This document shows, one piece after another, positions 46,419-55,255 of a stretch of DNA of 64,000 nucleotides. Below the pieces are notes generated by a model. The model was not told where the DNA came from, searched no databases, and saw nothing but the letters and a program-made list of their open reading frames with translations. Both the position numbers and the translations under genes were made by a program. Every line of letters begins with the position of its first letter. Position 1 is the first letter of the stretch. The stretch is from Mycolicibacterium austroafricanum (GTDB lineage Bacteria; Actinomycetota; Actinomycetes; Mycobacteriales; Mycobacteriaceae), in contig NZ_HG964450.1 of the NCBI RefSeq assembly GCF_000612725.1, positions 342,034 through 406,033 of the forward strand, read 5' to 3'.

Positions 46419-47675
46419 ATGACCTCAGCGGCGGGCAGGAGCGCAGCGACCGGGGATTCGACAGCGGTCGATGTGGTCGTCGTCGGAGCCGGACCTGCAG
46501 GTTCGTCGGCCGCGGCGTGGGCCGCGCGCGCCGGGCGCGACGTGCTGGTGATCGACTCCGCGCAGTTCCCCCGCGACAAGGCCTGCGGTGACGGGCTGAC
46601 CCCGCGGGCGATCGCCGAGCTGCGTCGGCTCGGGCTGCAATCGTGGCTGGACGGCCGCATCGCGCACCGCGGACTGCGGATGTCCGGGTTCGGCGCCGAC
46701 GTCGAGGTGGCCTGGCCCGGACCGTCATTCCCGTCGATCAGCAGCGCGGTGCCGCGCACGGAACTCGACGAGCGGATCCGGCTGGTCGCCGTCGACGACG
46801 GCGCGAAGATGAAGCTCGGCGTCAAGGCCGTCTCCGTGGAACGCGGTTCGGGCGGCCGGGTGACCGGCGTGGTGCTCGATACCGGCGAGGTCGTGCGCTG
46901 CAGGGATTTGATCGTCGCCGACGGCGCCCGGTCCACGCTGGGGCGCGCGCTGGGACGGGAATGGCACAAGGAGACCGTCTACGGGGTCGCGATCCGCGGC
47001 TACATCGCGACCCCGCGCAGCGACGAGCCGTGGATCACCTCGCATCTGGAGCTGCGCTCCCCCGCCGGCGAGGTGCTGCCCGGGTACGGCTGGATCTTCC
47101 CGCTCGGCAACGGCGAGGTGAACATCGGCGTCGGCGCGCTGGCCACGGCGAAGCGGCCCGCCGACGCGGCGCTGCGGCCGCTGATGAACTACTACGCCGG
47201 GCTGCGGCGCGACGAGTGGGGATTCTCCGGAGATCCGCGGGCCGGGCTGTCGGCGCTGCTGCCGATGGGCGGCGCCGTGTCCGGGGTGGCGGGCCCGAAC
47301 TGGATGCTGATCGGTGACGCGGCGGCGTGCGTGAACCCGCTCAACGGCGAGGGCATCGACTACGGGCTGGAGACGGGCCGACTGGCGGCGTCATTGCTCG
47401 GTTCGGGCTCGTACTCGGCGGCCTGGCCGGCGCTGCTGCACGGGCACTACGCGCGCGGCTTCTCGATCGCACGGCGGTTGGCGCTGCTGCTGACGTTCCC
47501 CCGCTTCCTGCCCGCGGCGGGGCAACTGGCGATGCGGTCGTCGGCGTTGATGAAGACCGCGGTCCGGGTGATGGGCAACTTCGTCACCGACGAGGACGAG
47601 GATGCCGTGGCGCGGGTGTGGCGGGGCGCGGGCACGCTGTCGCGCCGGATGGACGCCCGCCGCCCGTTCACGTGA
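46419..47675 (+). CDS. menJ: Menaquinone beta-reductase MenJ (geranylgeranyl reductase family)
   Basis: 418 residues. FAD-binding GAGPAGSSAAAWAARAG begins at residue 23, then FPRDKACGDGLTPRA, the family PYGWIFPL-type segment (LPGYGWIFPLGNGEVNIGVG) and second FAD motif LIGDAAACVNPLNGEGIDYGLETG. In M. tuberculosis Rv0561c saturates one isoprene of menaquinone-9, and position and sequence fit that. It diverges from grcC1 with overlapping -10 elements. Confidence 0.93.
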   Translation: MTSAAGRSAATGDSTAVDVVVVGAGPAGSSAAAWAARAGRDVLVIDSAQFPRDKACGDGLTPRAIAELRRLGLQSWLDGRIAHRGLRMSGFGADVEVAWPGPSFPSISSAVPRTELDERIRLVAVDDGAKMKLGVKAVSVERGSGGRVTGVVLDTGEVVRCRDLIVADGARSTLGRALGREWHKETVYGVAIRGYIATPRSDEPWITSHLELRSPAGEVLPGYGWIFPLGNGEVNIGVGALATAKRPADAALRPLMNYYAGLRRDEWGFSGDPRAGLSALLPMGGAVSGVAGPNWMLIGDAAACVNPLNGEGIDYGLETGRLAASLLGSGSYSAAWPALLHGHYARGFSIARRLALLLTFPRFLPAAGQLAMRSSALMKTAVRVMGNFVTDEDEDAVARVWRGAGTLSRRMDARRPFT

Positions 47676-47700
47676 CGCGGCCGTCTGCACCGCGAGCACC

Positions 47701-47790
47701 GCGAGCGTGCGTGTCTGCACCCTCCTCACCGCGAGGGTGCGTGTCTGCGGCGGACACGCCGTGTGAATGCACGAGAATCCGCACGCTCGT
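47701..47790. repeat. Palindromic GAGCGTGCG intergenic element, copy 1
   Basis: Outer arms CGAGCGTGCG (47702-47711) and CGCACGCTCG (47780-47789) are exact complements. Between them GCGTGTCTGC recurs twice about 30 bp apart, and a CGGACACGCCGTGTGAATGC spacer resembles the middle of copy 2. Same arms as the elements near 53762 and 54400. Confidence 0.7.
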
Positions 47791-47826
47791 CGGGCGGCGG
47801 ACGTGACTTCGGCGTACCGCGCCCCG

Positions 47827-48231
47827 ATGCGCTCACGGCGTGACGACGTCGACCCGCAGCCGGCGCTCGACCGGGCATTTGCGTTGGGGCTCTGCGGATT
47901 CGGCGACGACCGTGATGCCGAACGGTTGGAGCGGCGGGTGCGGCGGTTCGCCGCAGTGCCCGACGGGTCGTTCGTGTGGACGCGCGACGGTGAGGGGTGG
48001 TACTGGCTCGGCCGTCTCGACGGTCCGTACTTCTACGACGCCGACGGCGAGGTCGTCGACCTCGTCCACGTCCGGAGCTGCCGCTGGCGGCCGGACCCGG
48101 TCACCGAATCACGTTGCCCGGCAGCCGTTGTCGCGACATTCGGGCGCGGCGGCCGCAACTTCCAGCAGATCCACGACGCGCGGGTGGGTGAGGAGTCGCT
48201 GCGACTGTGGGACGACCGCTCGGTCAGGTGA
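47827..48231 (+). CDS. Conserved hypothetical protein
   Basis: 134 residues from ATG 47827. The frame is open to ATG 47767, but those first codons lie inside the palindromic intergenic element, so a later start is preferred; GTG 47803 is also possible. The protein has aromatic-rich segments (FVWTRDGEGWYWLGRLDGPYFY) and ends CPAAVVATFGRGGRNFQQIHDARVGEES. I recognise no domain beyond a mycobacterial hypothetical. It overlaps the convergent TetR gene by 8 bp. Confidence 0.6.
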   Translation: MRSRRDDVDPQPALDRAFALGLCGFGDDRDAERLERRVRRFAAVPDGSFVWTRDGEGWYWLGRLDGPYFYDADGEVVDLVHVRSCRWRPDPVTESRCPAAVVATFGRGGRNFQQIHDARVGEESLRLWDDRSVR

Positions 48232-48823
48232 GCTGGGCGAACCCCGACCGCAGCACCGCCATACTGGCCGAGGTGATCTCACCCAGGTCGTCCATACATC
48301 CACTTCGGCCCCAATGCTCCACTGCCACAACGAGAGCCGCGGCCAGCGCGGCGCCGGCGACATCAGCGACGAGGTCGATATCGGCGGTGCCGGCGTAGCG
48401 GGTCCGTATATGCCCGGTCAGCACATCGGCGAACGACGACTGCACCACGCGAAGATGGCCCGCAATGCGCTCGGCGCTGATCAGTTCGGATCGGGCCGTC
48501 GCGGCCTGACGCACCACTTCGAGGTCGTACGGAAACTCGGCGATCGCCGCGCGGACCGCGTCGAACACCGACTCCGATCCGGGGCGCCGCGCCAATGCCG
48601 CAGCTAGCCATTCGACCTGGGTCTCGTAATCCTGGAACAGGACCGCTTCCTTGGTCGGGAAGTGGCGGAAGAAGGTGCGCTCGGTGACCCCGGCCGCGCG
48701 GGCCAGTTCGGTCACCGTCACATTCGCGAAACCCCTGGCCGCGAAACTCGCCAGCGCAGCGCGCCGCAACGCCTCCCGGGTGGACCGTCGTCGCTGCTCG
48801 TGCAGGGTCGGTGTCGCGGTCAC
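48224..48823 (-). CDS. TetR-family transcriptional repressor
   Basis: 199 residues, GTG start at 48823. The N-terminal helix-turn-helix is standard (RREALRRAALASFAARGFANVTVTELARAAGVTERTFFRHFPTKEAVLF). The C-terminal ligand domain is helical with ARSELISAERIAGHLRVVQ. Two identical palindromes lie between it and the divergent FAD oxidoreductase gene, so it very probably represses that gene and itself. The ligand is unknown. Confidence 0.9.
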   Translation of the reverse strand: MTATPTLHEQRRRSTREALRRAALASFAARGFANVTVTELARAAGVTERTFFRHFPTKEAVLFQDYETQVEWLAAALARRPGSESVFDAVRAAIAEFPYDLEVVRQAATARSELISAERIAGHLRVVQSSFADVLTGHIRTRYAGTADIDLVADVAGAALAAALVVAVEHWGRSGCMDDLGEITSASMAVLRSGFAQLT

Positions 48824-48855
48824 AGGAGCAGAGCCTACGCACCAACGAAGATTTA

Positions 48856-48890
48856 TGTCAGTACTGACACATTTTATGTCAGTACTGACA
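48856..48890. promoter_or_regulatory. Twin palindromic operators for the TetR regulator
   Basis: TGTCAGTACTGACA occurs twice, at 48856-48869 and 48877-48890. Each copy is a perfect 14-bp palindrome, and they are spaced 21 bp centre to centre (two helical turns). The second copy abuts a -10-like CATGAT that ends six bases before the ATG at 48901, so repressor bound there would block RNA polymerase. Confidence 0.85.
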
Positions 48891-48900
48891 TGATCGGTCC

Positions 48901-50487
48901 ATGAGCGACTACGACGCGATCATCATCGGCGCGGGCCACAACGGACTGACGGCTGCGACGGTGCTGCAGCGGGCCGGTCTGCGCACCGTGCTCCTGGAAG
49001 CCAACACCTACGCCGGCGGCATGGCGGCCACCGTCGAGCTCATCGACGGGTTCCGCTACGAGATCGCGGGGTCGGTGCAGTTCCCCACCCCTGCCGTGGT
49101 GGCCAAGGAACTCGGCCTGGACCAGCTACCCACCGTCGACACCGAGGTGATGTCGGTCAACCTCGGTGACGACGGCGACGAACCGATGATCTTCTACCGG
49201 GACCCGATGCAGTTCATGACCCACCTCGCCGAGAAGCACGGCGAGGACGCGGTGGCAGGGATGGCGGGATTGCTCGGCTGGAGTCACGGGCCGGCGCAGG
49301 CGCTGGGCCGCTTCGATGTCTGCACACCACCGAAGACGATCGACGAGATGTACGCGTGCGCCGCCGACGAGGACCAACGCAGAGCGATCCACGACGTGCT
49401 GTTCGGCACGGCGATGGACGCCATCGACCGCTACCTGCCCGACAGGCACCGGCACGCGGTGCTGCGCAGCATGCTCGCCTTCCTCGCCGTCAACTCGACC
49501 TACCGCGGACCGTATACGCCGGGCAGCGCAACATGTTTGGCGTTCGCCCTCGCCGTGCCCGATGACTCGACCGCGATGATGACGAAACTGCAGGGCGGAA
49601 TCGGCGCGCTCTGCGACCACCTGCTGGACCAGTACCTGCGCTGCGGCGGCGCCATCAGATACCGGGCGAAGGTCGACGGGATCACCGTCGACGGCGGACG
49701 CGTCACCGGCGTGCGGTTGCGGGACGGCTCCCGCATCGACGCTCCTGCCGTGATCTCCACGCTGTCACCGGATCTCACACTGAACACCATGGTGGGCGCC
49801 GAGCACCTGCCCGCCGATCTGACCGCCCGCCTCACCGGGCGCGACCACCGGGCGTCTTTCGTGCAGATCCACTTCGCGCTGGACGGACTGCCCGAATTCG
49901 CGCCTCCCTACGACTTTCTCAACGAGCCCGGCATGCAGGGATCCATCGGCATGTTCAACTCTCCCGAGGAGCAACAGCGACAGTGGGAGGAGTGCCGGCG
50001 GGGCGTCATACCCGACAACCCGTCCATGGGCATGCAGATACCGTCGGTGCACGACCCGGCGATGGCGCCGCCGGGTATGCACGCCGCCAGCGCTTTCGCC
50101 TACGCGTTCCCCGTCGAGACCCCCCGGGATCAACACGGCCGCCTCAAGAACGTGATGGCCGAGAAGGTCATCGACAAGATCTGCCGGTACGCCCCGAACT
50201 TCCGCGACGTCCAGATCCGCCACATCACATTCGCGCCGTATCACATGGACACGATGTTCGCGGCTCCCGCGGGCGACTTCTGCCACGGCCTGCTGCACCC
50301 GGATCTGATGGGGCCCAACAGGCCCGGACCCAAGGGCTTTCTGGACATGCCCGTACCGATCGACGGCCTCTATCTCGGTGGCGCCGGATGTCACGGCGGG
50401 CCCGGTATCACATTCATCCCCGGCTACAACGCCGCACACCAGGTGCTCGCCGATCGCGTCAGCGCAGCGAGTGCGCGAACCCGCTGA
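48901..50487 (+). CDS. FAD-dependent oxidoreductase, phytoene desaturase (CrtI)-like
   Basis: 528 residues. N-terminal dinucleotide motif IIGAGHNGLTAATVLQRAG at residue 8 followed by LEANTYAGGMAATVELIDGFRYEIAGSVQF is typical of CrtI/all-trans-retinol-saturase-like flavoproteins. The C-terminal GLYLGGAGCHGGPGITFIPGYNAA binds FAD. No carotenoid genes are nearby, so the substrate is open. It is controlled, by position, by the divergent TetR gene and is likely leaderless. Its 3' end overlaps the convergent hydrolase by 29 bp. Confidence 0.88.
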   Translation: MSDYDAIIIGAGHNGLTAATVLQRAGLRTVLLEANTYAGGMAATVELIDGFRYEIAGSVQFPTPAVVAKELGLDQLPTVDTEVMSVNLGDDGDEPMIFYRDPMQFMTHLAEKHGEDAVAGMAGLLGWSHGPAQALGRFDVCTPPKTIDEMYACAADEDQRRAIHDVLFGTAMDAIDRYLPDRHRHAVLRSMLAFLAVNSTYRGPYTPGSATCLAFALAVPDDSTAMMTKLQGGIGALCDHLLDQYLRCGGAIRYRAKVDGITVDGGRVTGVRLRDGSRIDAPAVISTLSPDLTLNTMVGAEHLPADLTARLTGRDHRASFVQIHFALDGLPEFAPPYDFLNEPGMQGSIGMFNSPEEQQRQWEECRRGVIPDNPSMGMQIPSVHDPAMAPPGMHAASAFAYAFPVETPRDQHGRLKNVMAEKVIDKICRYAPNFRDVQIRHITFAPYHMDTMFAAPAGDFCHGLLHPDLMGPNRPGPKGFLDMPVPIDGLYLGGAGCHGGPGITFIPGYNAAHQVLADRVSAASARTR

Positions 50488-51517
50488 CGTCACGGATGCT
50501 GGCGGCGAACACATCCGGCATCGCGGCCCCGAACAGCAGATCCCCGCCGTGACAGGTGCCCGCGACGATGCGACCGACCGCAGGTACACCGGCGCGCAAC
50601 AGCCTGCGATAGTACTGCAGGCCCTCGTCGCGCAACGGGTCCAGCTCGTTGACCGAGATCACATGCGGCGGAAGGCCTTTCAGCTCGTCGTCGTCGGCGA
50701 CAGCCGCCCAGCACGCCGCATCGCCCACGTTCGCACCCTCGGGGTCGTACAACGACCCGAGCAGCGCGAGCTGTTCACGACTGACGAAGTAGCCGTCGTT
50801 CTCCACCAGCGACGGCAGATCCTCACATGCCTGCAACCACCGATTCGAGATGTAGGGGCACTGCGCGTAGAAACCCGCGATCTCGTCGACCCATCCCTCA
50901 CGTTTCGCCTTGTGCGCCAACGTCAAAGTCAGGTTCCCGCCACCGGATTCGCCGGAGACGACGATATGGCTGATACCGAGTTCGTCCCGGTTGGCGCTGA
51001 CCCACCGGGCCCCCGAGGCGCAGTCGTTGAGGCCGGCCGGATACGGGTGCGGACCGAGCTTTCCCCCGGAATTGCGGAATTCGACGCCGACGACGACGAG
51101 GCCGGTGGCGGCGAGGTGCTCACGCAGCCGGATATAAGCGAGGTCAGCGGCACTCGCGATCGCCATTCCCCCGCCGTGCAGATGCACGATCCCGGGCAGC
51201 GTGCCCGCCGCGTGAGCGGGCCTACTCACGAACACCGTGATGTCGTTGCCGTCGACGCCGGGGATGGTGCAGGTGGTGGTGGCCACCCCGTCGGGCGCGG
51301 GTAGTTCCGCGGCCAGCACCTCGAACACCGCGCCCATCCCCTCTTCGCTCATCGCGGCGAAGGCGTGGCGCTCCTCGAGTGGTGAATCCACCGACAGACC
51401 GCTGGCGGGCAGTCGGCCTTCCAGGCCGAACCGGGCGAAGACCTCGACCATCCGCGGGTCCGCGCGGGGATCGGTGCCGAGCGTGGAATCGGGATCAGCG
51501 TGGCGTCCGAGCAGCAT
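50459..51517 (-). CDS. Alpha/beta hydrolase, hormone-sensitive lipase-like
   Basis: 352 residues from ATG 51517, where the conserved opening MLLGRHADPDSTLGTDPRADPRM begins; the frame is open further to 51694 without support. The oxyanion motif is HLHGGGMAIAS, the nucleophile elbow GESGGGNLT, with candidate Asp in VNELDPLRDEGLQYYRRL and His in GTCHGGD. It has the HSL/LipY-like esterase fold acting on short acyl esters or hydrophobic substrates, without a signal peptide. It converges on and overlaps the CrtI-like gene. Confidence 0.87.
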   Translation of the reverse strand: MLLGRHADPDSTLGTDPRADPRMVEVFARFGLEGRLPASGLSVDSPLEERHAFAAMSEEGMGAVFEVLAAELPAPDGVATTTCTIPGVDGNDITVFVSRPAHAAGTLPGIVHLHGGGMAIASAADLAYIRLREHLAATGLVVVGVEFRNSGGKLGPHPYPAGLNDCASGARWVSANRDELGISHIVVSGESGGGNLTLTLAHKAKREGWVDEIAGFYAQCPYISNRWLQACEDLPSLVENDGYFVSREQLALLGSLYDPEGANVGDAACWAAVADDDELKGLPPHVISVNELDPLRDEGLQYYRRLLRAGVPAVGRIVAGTCHGGDLLFGAAMPDVFAASIRDVSGFAHSLR

Positions 51518-51795
51518 GAGCGTCACGCTAATGCTGTCGCGCAGGCGAAGGGGCACTTTCGAGTGGCGCGAGCGTGCGCGGAATCGAGTTCCACACGCAG
51601 GGGATTCCAGCAGAGGGCGCGCACTCACCAGGGTCCACATGAAGTCAAGGAAAATGTGTGCCGGCGCGTGTCTCGGGTACTTGGATGGGATCACGGGTAT
51701 CGAAACCCGGACTCAGCACTCAGGGGGTGCCCGTCACCGATGGACAACCGCGTAAGCGGCTGCGAGCGCCTGGTACTCGGCGAACCCGATCGTCG
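51518..51795. other. Intergenic region between two divergent genes
   Basis: This 278-bp gap contains one unpaired GCGAGCGTGCG half-site at about 51568-51578, related to the palindromic elements at 47.7, 53.8 and 54.4 kb, and a small hairpin near 51693-51708 (CGGGT/ACCCG). No tRNA fold or clear gene is visible. It must carry the promoters of the hydrolase and the DUF2254 gene. Confidence 0.4.
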
Positions 51796-53202
51796 ATGCC
51801 GATGAGCGCCGACGGCAACGGTCGCCACGGGGGCTCCCGCATCCTGGGCACTGTCAAACAGCGCGGCGCCGTGGTCGTCGACGGGTTACGGAGTCGGCTG
51901 TGGCCCGTGCCCGCTCTCGGGGTGGTGGCCGCCGTCCTGGCCGGCATCTCGATCCCCGAACTCGACAGCGCCGTCGATGCGCAGCTGCCTCAGACACTGG
52001 CTGGCTACCTGTTCGGCGGAGGCGCTGACGCGGCGAGGGAGGTCCTGGGCGCCATCGCGACCTCACTGATCACGGTCACCTCGCTGACCTTCTCCTTGAC
52101 CCTGGTCACGTTGCAGCTGGCCAGTTCTCAATACACCCCGCGGCTGTTGCGGACATTCGCAGCCGACCGGTTCGTCCAACGAACCCTGGCACTGTTTCTC
52201 GCGACTTTCGTCTATGCACTCACGGTTCTGCGCACCGTCCGCAATGACAATGACGGAACCGCGGAGTTCGTTCCGCAGATCGCAGTCACGGTGGCCTACC
52301 TGCTGGCCATGGCCAGCGTTCTGGCGCTGGTGCTGTTCCTCGGGCATCTGGTGCGCCAGATACGGATCGAGACGATGCTCGACCATGTCGCCGACGATAT
52401 CGAGCAGACCGCAGGCCGGCTGCTCGACCGGATCGACGACCACCCCGCTGGCAGCGATGTGCCCGTCCCGCCCGCCGACGCGTCGATCGTCACCGCGCGC
52501 TCCTCGGGCTTCCTTGTCTCGGTCGCCGAGCGAGCCCTGCTCGAGGCGGCCGTCGACGCCGACGTGGTGATCTGGGTGGACCGCCCGGTCGGATCGGACA
52601 TCACCGCGGGTGTCCCGGTGGCGCTCTGCTGGCCCGCACAGAACGGGGACGGACCCCTCCACGGAGACCGGTGGATCTCGGTGCGTGACCGGGTCGCCGG
52701 CGCCCTCACCGCGGGTAACGAACGCACCGCGACCCAGGACATCGGCTACGGGTTCCGTCAGCTCACAGATGTGGTGGTCCGTGCGCTGAGCCCGGGCATC
52801 AACGACCCCACCACTGCCGTGCACGGCCTGAACTCGAGCAGCGCAGCACTGTGCCGACTCGCCCGATACCGCCTGGGCCGCCGGATTCTGTGCGACGAGA
52901 ACGGGGCGGCCCGGGTGGTGCTGGCACAACCTGACCTGCCCGACCTGCTCGACCTCGTGGCCGGCCAGCCGTTGCTCTACGGGGCGAGCGACCCGGCGGT
53001 ACTGACGCGATTGTTGTCGATGCTGCGCGAACTCGCCTGGGTGGTGGTGCTCCCCGAGCACCACCGCGCGATCGCCGACCGGCTCCGCCGTCTGGAGCGG
53101 GCCGTAGCCGAGCAGGATTTCGACCCCGTCGAGCGGCAACGGCTGGATCAGCTGGCGCGCAATGTGCGGGAGGCACTCGGTCGTCGCTGGCCTCCCGGTT
53201 GA
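51796..53202 (+). CDS. DUF2254 integral membrane protein
   Basis: About 468 residues from ATG 51796; ATG 51802 and several upstream in-frame starts back to 51658 are alternatives, as no ribosome site is clear. Four hydrophobic segments occupy the first 200 residues (LWPVPALGVVAAVLAGISI, VLGAIATSLITVTSLTFSLTLVTLQLASSQYTPR, FVQRTLALFLATFVYALTVL, AVTVAYLLAMASVLALVLFLGHL). The soluble remainder includes DIGYGFRQLTDVVVRALSPGINDPTTA, the most conserved DUF2254 motif. Function of the family is unknown. Confidence 0.82.
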   Translation: MPMSADGNGRHGGSRILGTVKQRGAVVVDGLRSRLWPVPALGVVAAVLAGISIPELDSAVDAQLPQTLAGYLFGGGADAAREVLGAIATSLITVTSLTFSLTLVTLQLASSQYTPRLLRTFAADRFVQRTLALFLATFVYALTVLRTVRNDNDGTAEFVPQIAVTVAYLLAMASVLALVLFLGHLVRQIRIETMLDHVADDIEQTAGRLLDRIDDHPAGSDVPVPPADASIVTARSSGFLVSVAERALLEAAVDADVVIWVDRPVGSDITAGVPVALCWPAQNGDGPLHGDRWISVRDRVAGALTAGNERTATQDIGYGFRQLTDVVVRALSPGINDPTTAVHGLNSSSAALCRLARYRLGRRILCDENGAARVVLAQPDLPDLLDLVAGQPLLYGASDPAVLTRLLSMLRELAWVVVLPEHHRAIADRLRRLERAVAEQDFDPVERQRLDQLARNVREALGRRWPPG

Positions 53203-53398
53203 GTCTCGTCAGCTTCAAAGTCTCGTCGGCGCAGCAGTGTCGGCCGATCTCGTCAGCGCCGACGGACCGCCGACCTCGTCGTCGGAGAAGGCGCTGAGAG
53301 AACCGTCGCCCCCGGTATCGAGCCGTGCCCCAGCCAACGAAGTCACACGCGGTCGGCCCGGCACGTATCAAAGCGCCTTCTGTGGGTACGGATATGGC

Positions 53399-53740
53399 AT
53401 GGTGCGTTTGACAGCTGTCTTCGTGGGAGTGGTGGCCCTGCTGGTCGGGATCCTTGGACTGATCACTCCGGTGTCGGTCTCCCCCTATCGGCAAGTCGTG
53501 AGTTGTGGGAGCGCGATCGCCCCGGACCTGTCCGAGGCCCGATCACTCGACGACACCAGTGCCGCGAACGTCCCGGTGGCCGGCGAGGTCGTGGTCGACA
53601 CGGACTACACGCAACTCTGTCGCATGGAACTGGAGGACCGGAGGCTGTGGACCATCACCGTCGCGGTGGTGGGGGCGCTGGCGATGAGCGCCGCCGGAAT
53701 CCAGCGCGTTCTGGCGTCGCGAAAGACGCCGGCCCGCTGA
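53399..53740 (+). CDS. Small two-TM membrane protein, unknown function
   Basis: 113 residues from ATG 53399. TM1 is residues about 3-25 (LTAVFVGVVALLVGILGLITP) and TM2 about 83-104 (WTITVAVVGALAMSAAGIQRVL). The extracytoplasmic loop between them has two Cys (VVSCGSAIAPDL, TQLCRMELE) that could form a disulfide. I recognise no family. The frame is open upstream to 53162, but that part is low-complexity and lacks a ribosome site. Confidence 0.6.
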   Translation: MVRLTAVFVGVVALLVGILGLITPVSVSPYRQVVSCGSAIAPDLSEARSLDDTSAANVPVAGEVVVDTDYTQLCRMELEDRRLWTITVAVVGALAMSAAGIQRVLASRKTPAR

Positions 53741-53761
53741 GACCTTCATCAGCAGCACCGT

Positions 53762-53817
53762 GAGCGTGCGGGTCTGCACCGCGACACGCCGTAAAATCTG
53801 CGCAATACCGCACGCTC
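53762..53817. repeat. Palindromic GAGCGTGCG intergenic element, copy 2
   Basis: Arms GAGCGTGCGG (53762-53771) and CCGCACGCTC (53808-53817) are exact complements around a spacer with GTCTGCACCGCGACACGCCG. It lies just downstream of the two-TM protein gene. Confidence 0.7.
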
Positions 53818-53844
53818 GCGACGGGATTCACCCAAGCTCTCCCC

Positions 53845-54399
53845 ATGGATGCGCCTCTGGAACCGGTCATCATCGCCGAACACGGCGGTCTCGTGGTGGC
53901 CGAACGAGGGGCCGAGGTGCTGGTCTTCGACCGTGGTAACGGGCCGTCGGACATCACGCTGTTCGTCCTCGTCGTCATCACGCTGGTGTTCGGCGGTTTC
54001 GGTGTCATATCGGTGTTCTCGGATGTGTCGTCGGGAATCACATCCCGGCCAGGGTTGCTCGGCGGCGTCATCCTCGCCGTCGGAATCGTCGCGGCAATCG
54101 CGATGTACTTCTGCGCCAAGGGAATCCGTAGCAGAAGGCGACGACCGCTGACCGCGTTCATCCCGGTGGCTGTGTTCGACCGGGCCCAGCAGACCTACCG
54201 GGACGGCGGGGGCGCGGTGATCGCCCCGCTGGATCAGGTGCGGTTCGAGCGAAGAATGCAGCTGACCTCCAGCTCGCCGAAGCTGGTTGCAGTAACCCCT
54301 TACGGGGAACGGATAATCAAGCGCGGCAACCCGTTCGGCGGCAGCATCGGAGACCTCGACCAAGTGCTCAATGACGTCGTTCACGGCCACCGCGGTTGA
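53845..54399 (+). CDS. Two-TM membrane protein, unknown function
   Basis: 184 residues. Short N-terminal beta-like region (EPVIIAEHGGLVVAERGAEVLVFDRG), TM1 about 37-60 (ITLFVLVVITLVFGGFGVISVF), TM2 about 70-90 (LLGGVILAVGIVAAIAMYFCA), then a basic stretch (RSRRRRP) and a cytosolic domain of about 90 residues (VAVFDRAQQTYRDGGGAVIAPLDQVRFERR). No domain recognised. It is bracketed by copies 2 and 3 of the palindromic element. Confidence 0.7.
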   Translation: MDAPLEPVIIAEHGGLVVAERGAEVLVFDRGNGPSDITLFVLVVITLVFGGFGVISVFSDVSSGITSRPGLLGGVILAVGIVAAIAMYFCAKGIRSRRRRPLTAFIPVAVFDRAQQTYRDGGGAVIAPLDQVRFERRMQLTSSSPKLVAVTPYGERIIKRGNPFGGSIGDLDQVLNDVVHGHRG

Positions 54400-54457
54400 C
54401 GAGCGTGCGCGATGTCGGGGTTTCCCGCGGCGAGTCGGCCGCAGACACGCACGCTCG
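54400..54457. repeat. Palindromic GAGCGTGCG intergenic element, copy 3
   Basis: Arms CGAGCGTGCG (54400-54409) and CGCACGCTCG (54448-54457) are exact complements; the right half also contains GCAGACACGC, the complement of the GCGTGTCTGC motif of copy 1. It begins directly at the stop codon of the upstream gene and could act as a transcription terminator between convergent genes. Confidence 0.7.
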
Positions 54458-54476
54458 CGGGTAATCTCGCGGGTAA

Positions 54477-55163
54477 TTAGGCCTTGGTGGCGGCGTGCAG
54501 CGCGACGATGCCGCCCGTGAGATTCCGCCAGCGCACGTCCGACCAGCCGGCCGCCTCGATGCGGGCCGCGAGCTCGGCCTGATCCGGCCAGGCCCGGATG
54601 GACTCCGCCAGATACACGTAGGCGTCCGGATTGGACGACACCGCCGACGCCATCGCCGGCAGCGCCCGCATCAGGTACTCCTTGTACACCGTGGCGAACA
54701 GCTTGTTCGTCGGTGTGGAGAACTCACACACCACCAGCCGCCCGCCCGGCCGCGTCACCCGCGCCATCTCCCGCAGCCCCGCCGAATGGTCGACGACGTT
54801 GCGCAGACCGAAGCTGATCGTCACCGCGTCGAACACCCCATCGGCGAACGGCAGCCGCGTCGCATCCCCGGCCACCTTCGGCACGTCGCGCGCCGCGCCG
54901 GCCGCCAGCATGCCCACCGAGAAGTCCGCGGCCACACACCACGCCCCGGAGCCGGCCAGCTCGACGGTCGACACCGCCGTCCCGGCCGCCAGGTCCAGCA
55001 CCTTGTCCGACGGACTCAGCTGCAGCGCCTCACGGGTGGCACGCCGCCAGAACCGGTCCTGTCCCAGCGAGAGCACCGTGTTGGTCAGGTCGTAGCGCCG
55101 CGCGACCCCGTCGAACATCGACGCCACTTCATGCGGGTCCTTCTCCAGCGAGGCGCGGTTCAC
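54477..55163 (-). CDS. menG: Demethylmenaquinone C-methyltransferase
   Basis: 228 residues, UbiE/MenG family (also called menH or ubiE in mycobacterial annotations). Opening [34 protein letters not shown] is diagnostic. SAM-binding motif [15 protein letters not shown], then [37 protein letters not shown] and the C-terminal [22 protein letters not shown]. It methylates demethylmenaquinone in the last ring-building step. GTG start. Corresponds to Rv0558. Confidence 0.95.
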   Translation of the reverse strand: MNRASLEKDPHEVASMFDGVARRYDLTNTVLSLGQDRFWRRATREALQLSPSDKVLDLAAGTAVSTVELAGSGAWCVAADFSVGMLAAGAARDVPKVAGDATRLPFADGVFDAVTISFGLRNVVDHSAGLREMARVTRPGGRLVVCEFSTPTNKLFATVYKEYLMRALPAMASAVSSNPDAYVYLAESIRAWPDQAELAARIEAAGWSDVRWRNLTGGIVALHAATKA

Positions 55164-55255
55164 GAAGCCGAACGTATCAGGCAGGAGGCTGGCAGTCGGC
55201 TGTGCGCTCGGTGTGACAGGGAATGCCAGGCCACCCGACGGGCATTGATCCGGGC

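Noticed and set aside
47767..47826. Longer start for the hypothetical protein at 47827
   Set aside because: The extra codons lie partly in a palindromic intergenic repeat and encode nothing conserved.
51680..51760. tRNA-like look (GGTATCGAAACCC) upstream of the DUF2254 gene
   Set aside because: A T-loop-like string is present, but no acceptor stem, D-arm or anticodon arm can be folded around it.
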